This document shows positions 6,432 to 7,344 of a DNA stretch of 7,344 nt, piece by piece. A program made the position numbers and the translations under genes. The stretch is from Pseudomonadota bacterium (GTDB taxonomy: Bacteria > Myxococcota > UBA9042 > PHBI01). The notes below the pieces were generated by a model that worked only from the letters and a program-made list of their open reading frames with translations, ran no database searches and was not told the origin of the DNA. Location of the stretch: positions 1-7,344 of the forward strand of contig SYAK01000255.1 in the NCBI GenBank assembly GCA_005788935.1. Reading direction: 5' to 3'. Within the stretch, counting starts at the first letter, position 1. Each line of letters opens with the position of its first letter.

Positions 6432-7344
6432 GTTCAGGTTCTGCGCGAGCCAGCGCTCGGCCGTCGCGAGGTCCCAACCCTTGCGGCGGGCGTAGTCCGT
6501 GAGCTGGTCGCGACCGACCGGCCCGATCGCGAAGTAGTGTGAATCCGGATGCGCAAAGTAAAAGCCGGAGACCGAGGCCGCTGGCGTCATCGCGAGGTGC
6601 TCGGTGAGGTCCATGCCCGCGCGGGCGGCGTCAAGCAGCGCGAAGATGGTCGGCTTGTCGGTGTGGTCGGGGCAGGCCGGGTAACCGGGCGCAGGCCGCA
6701 CGCCGAGGTATTTCTCGCGGTGAAGCTCGGTGACGGCGAGCTCCTCGTCGGGCACGTACCAGGCGCGCCGAATCTCGCGGTGCAGCCACTCGGCCCCCGC
6801 CTCGGCCAGCCGGTCCGCGAGCGCCTTGACCAGAATCGCTGAGTAATCGTCACCTTCCGCCTCGAGGCGCGACGCGTGGACGTCCACCCCGTGTCCCGCC
6901 GTGACCGCGAACATCCCCAGCCAATCGGGCGTCCCGGCCGGTGCGAGAAAGTCCGCGAGCGAGGTGTAGGTCGCATCGTCGCCCGGGCGCTCGCGCTGCT
7001 GGCGCAACATCGGCAGGCGCGCCCGCACGGTGGCGCGGGTCTCGTCGGTCCAGACGACGAGATCGTCGCCCTCGCGGTTCGCAGGCAAGAGGCCCACGAC
7101 CGCCTTCGCCGTCAGGCAACCCTCAGCGACGATGCGGCTCAGCAGCGCCGTCCCGTTGGCGTACAGCTCGCGCGCCGCCTCACCCACGACGGCGTCCTCA
7201 AGGATGGCCGGGAAGCTGCCGCGCAGCTCCCATGCGTGGAAGAATGGCGCCCAGTCGATGTAGGGCACCAGCTCGGTGAGCGGGATAGGGTCAAGCAGGC
7301 GCTCGCCCGTCCAGCTCGGGCGCACTGGCGCGAATGACAGCTTC
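6426..7344 (-). CDS. metH: Cobalamin-dependent methionine synthase, C-terminal activation domain (5' end missing)
   Basis: The last 305 codons of metH on the minus strand; the frame is open to the window edge, and the GTG at 7325 is an internal valine, not a start. MetH transfers a methyl group from methyltetrahydrofolate to homocysteine through cobalamin in the cytoplasm; this part is the AdoMet-binding domain that reactivates oxidised cob(II)alamin with an electron donor such as flavodoxin. Recognisable blocks, in visible numbering with K1 at 7343, are YIDWAPFFHAWELRG (28 onward), LPANREGDD (86 onward), DDYSAILVKALADRLAEA, RPAPGYPACPDHTDK (216 onward) and SVSGFYFAHPDSHYFA. Aligned from memory to E. 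coli MetH, the AdoMet contacts D946, E1097, R1134 and Y1189 correspond to D30, E181, R216 and Y270, so the domain looks functional. The protein ends at NLNG, a little shorter than E. coli. Whether the homocysteine, folate and cobalamin modules are in the same gene cannot be seen here. It converges on the lipoprotein gene and seems functionally unrelated to it. Confidence 0.96.
   Translation of the reverse strand, partial: KLSFAPVRPSWTGERLLDPIPLTELVPYIDWAPFFHAWELRGSFPAILEDAVVGEAARELYANGTALLSRIVAEGCLTAKAVVGLLPANREGDDLVVWTDETRATVRARLPMLRQQRERPGDDATYTSLADFLAPAGTPDWLGMFAVTAGHGVDVHASRLEAEGDDYSAILVKALADRLAEAGAEWLHREIRRAWYVPDEELAVTELHREKYLGVRPAPGYPACPDHTDKPTIFALLDAARAGMDLTEHLAMTPAASVSGFYFAHPDSHYFAIGPVGRDQLTDYARRKGWDLATAERWLAQNLNG

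Noticed and set aside
6876..7337. Plus-strand open frames opposite metH
   Set aside because: metH is unmistakable on the minus strand; these frames lack domains and are shadows.
1..7344. CRISPR array, tRNA or rRNA genes, insertion sequences, attachment sites
   Set aside because: Reading both strands showed no spaced direct repeats, no tRNA-like cloverleaf core, no rRNA motifs, and no transposase or integrase.

Overview
The window is very GC-rich DNA (roughly 70 % by eye, not computed), densely coding, with a strong preference for G or C at third codon positions. The gene content suggests a Deltaproteobacterium-like, probably Myxococcota-type, bacterium: a secreted protein with an OB-fold-like region and a lamin-tail domain, a membrane-anchored gluzincin protease, and a very large lipoprotein built of predicted beta-propeller and IPT/TIG-like modules. 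This placement is an inference from protein style; no marker gene for taxonomy is present apart from the end of metH.

Layout. Positions 1-985 (+) hold the 3' part of a lamin-tail-domain protein whose start lies outside the window. After a 56-base gap with a small GC hairpin, 1042-2103 (+) encodes a 353-residue protein with a signal peptide, an HELAH zinc site and a C-terminal membrane anchor. After a 112-base gap, 2216-6370 (+) encodes a 1384-residue predicted lipoprotein. A short gap with a GC-rich hairpin (about 6384-6431) separates it from the convergent 3' end of cobalamin-dependent methionine synthase, metH, at 6426-7344 (-). There is no gene-free stretch longer than about 112 bases.

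How the genes fit together. The three plus-strand genes share orientation, have short gaps and all encode proteins that appear to leave the cytoplasm or carry export-type features. They may be co-transcribed and could belong to a cell-surface or envelope function, but nothing in the sequence fixes a substrate or process. metH is an unrelated housekeeping gene of methionine and one-carbon metabolism that marks the edge of this group. I see no RNA gene, CRISPR array, insertion sequence, integrase, toxin-antitoxin pair or recognised defence system. The least explained item is the large lipoprotein and its possible link with the neighbouring protease.
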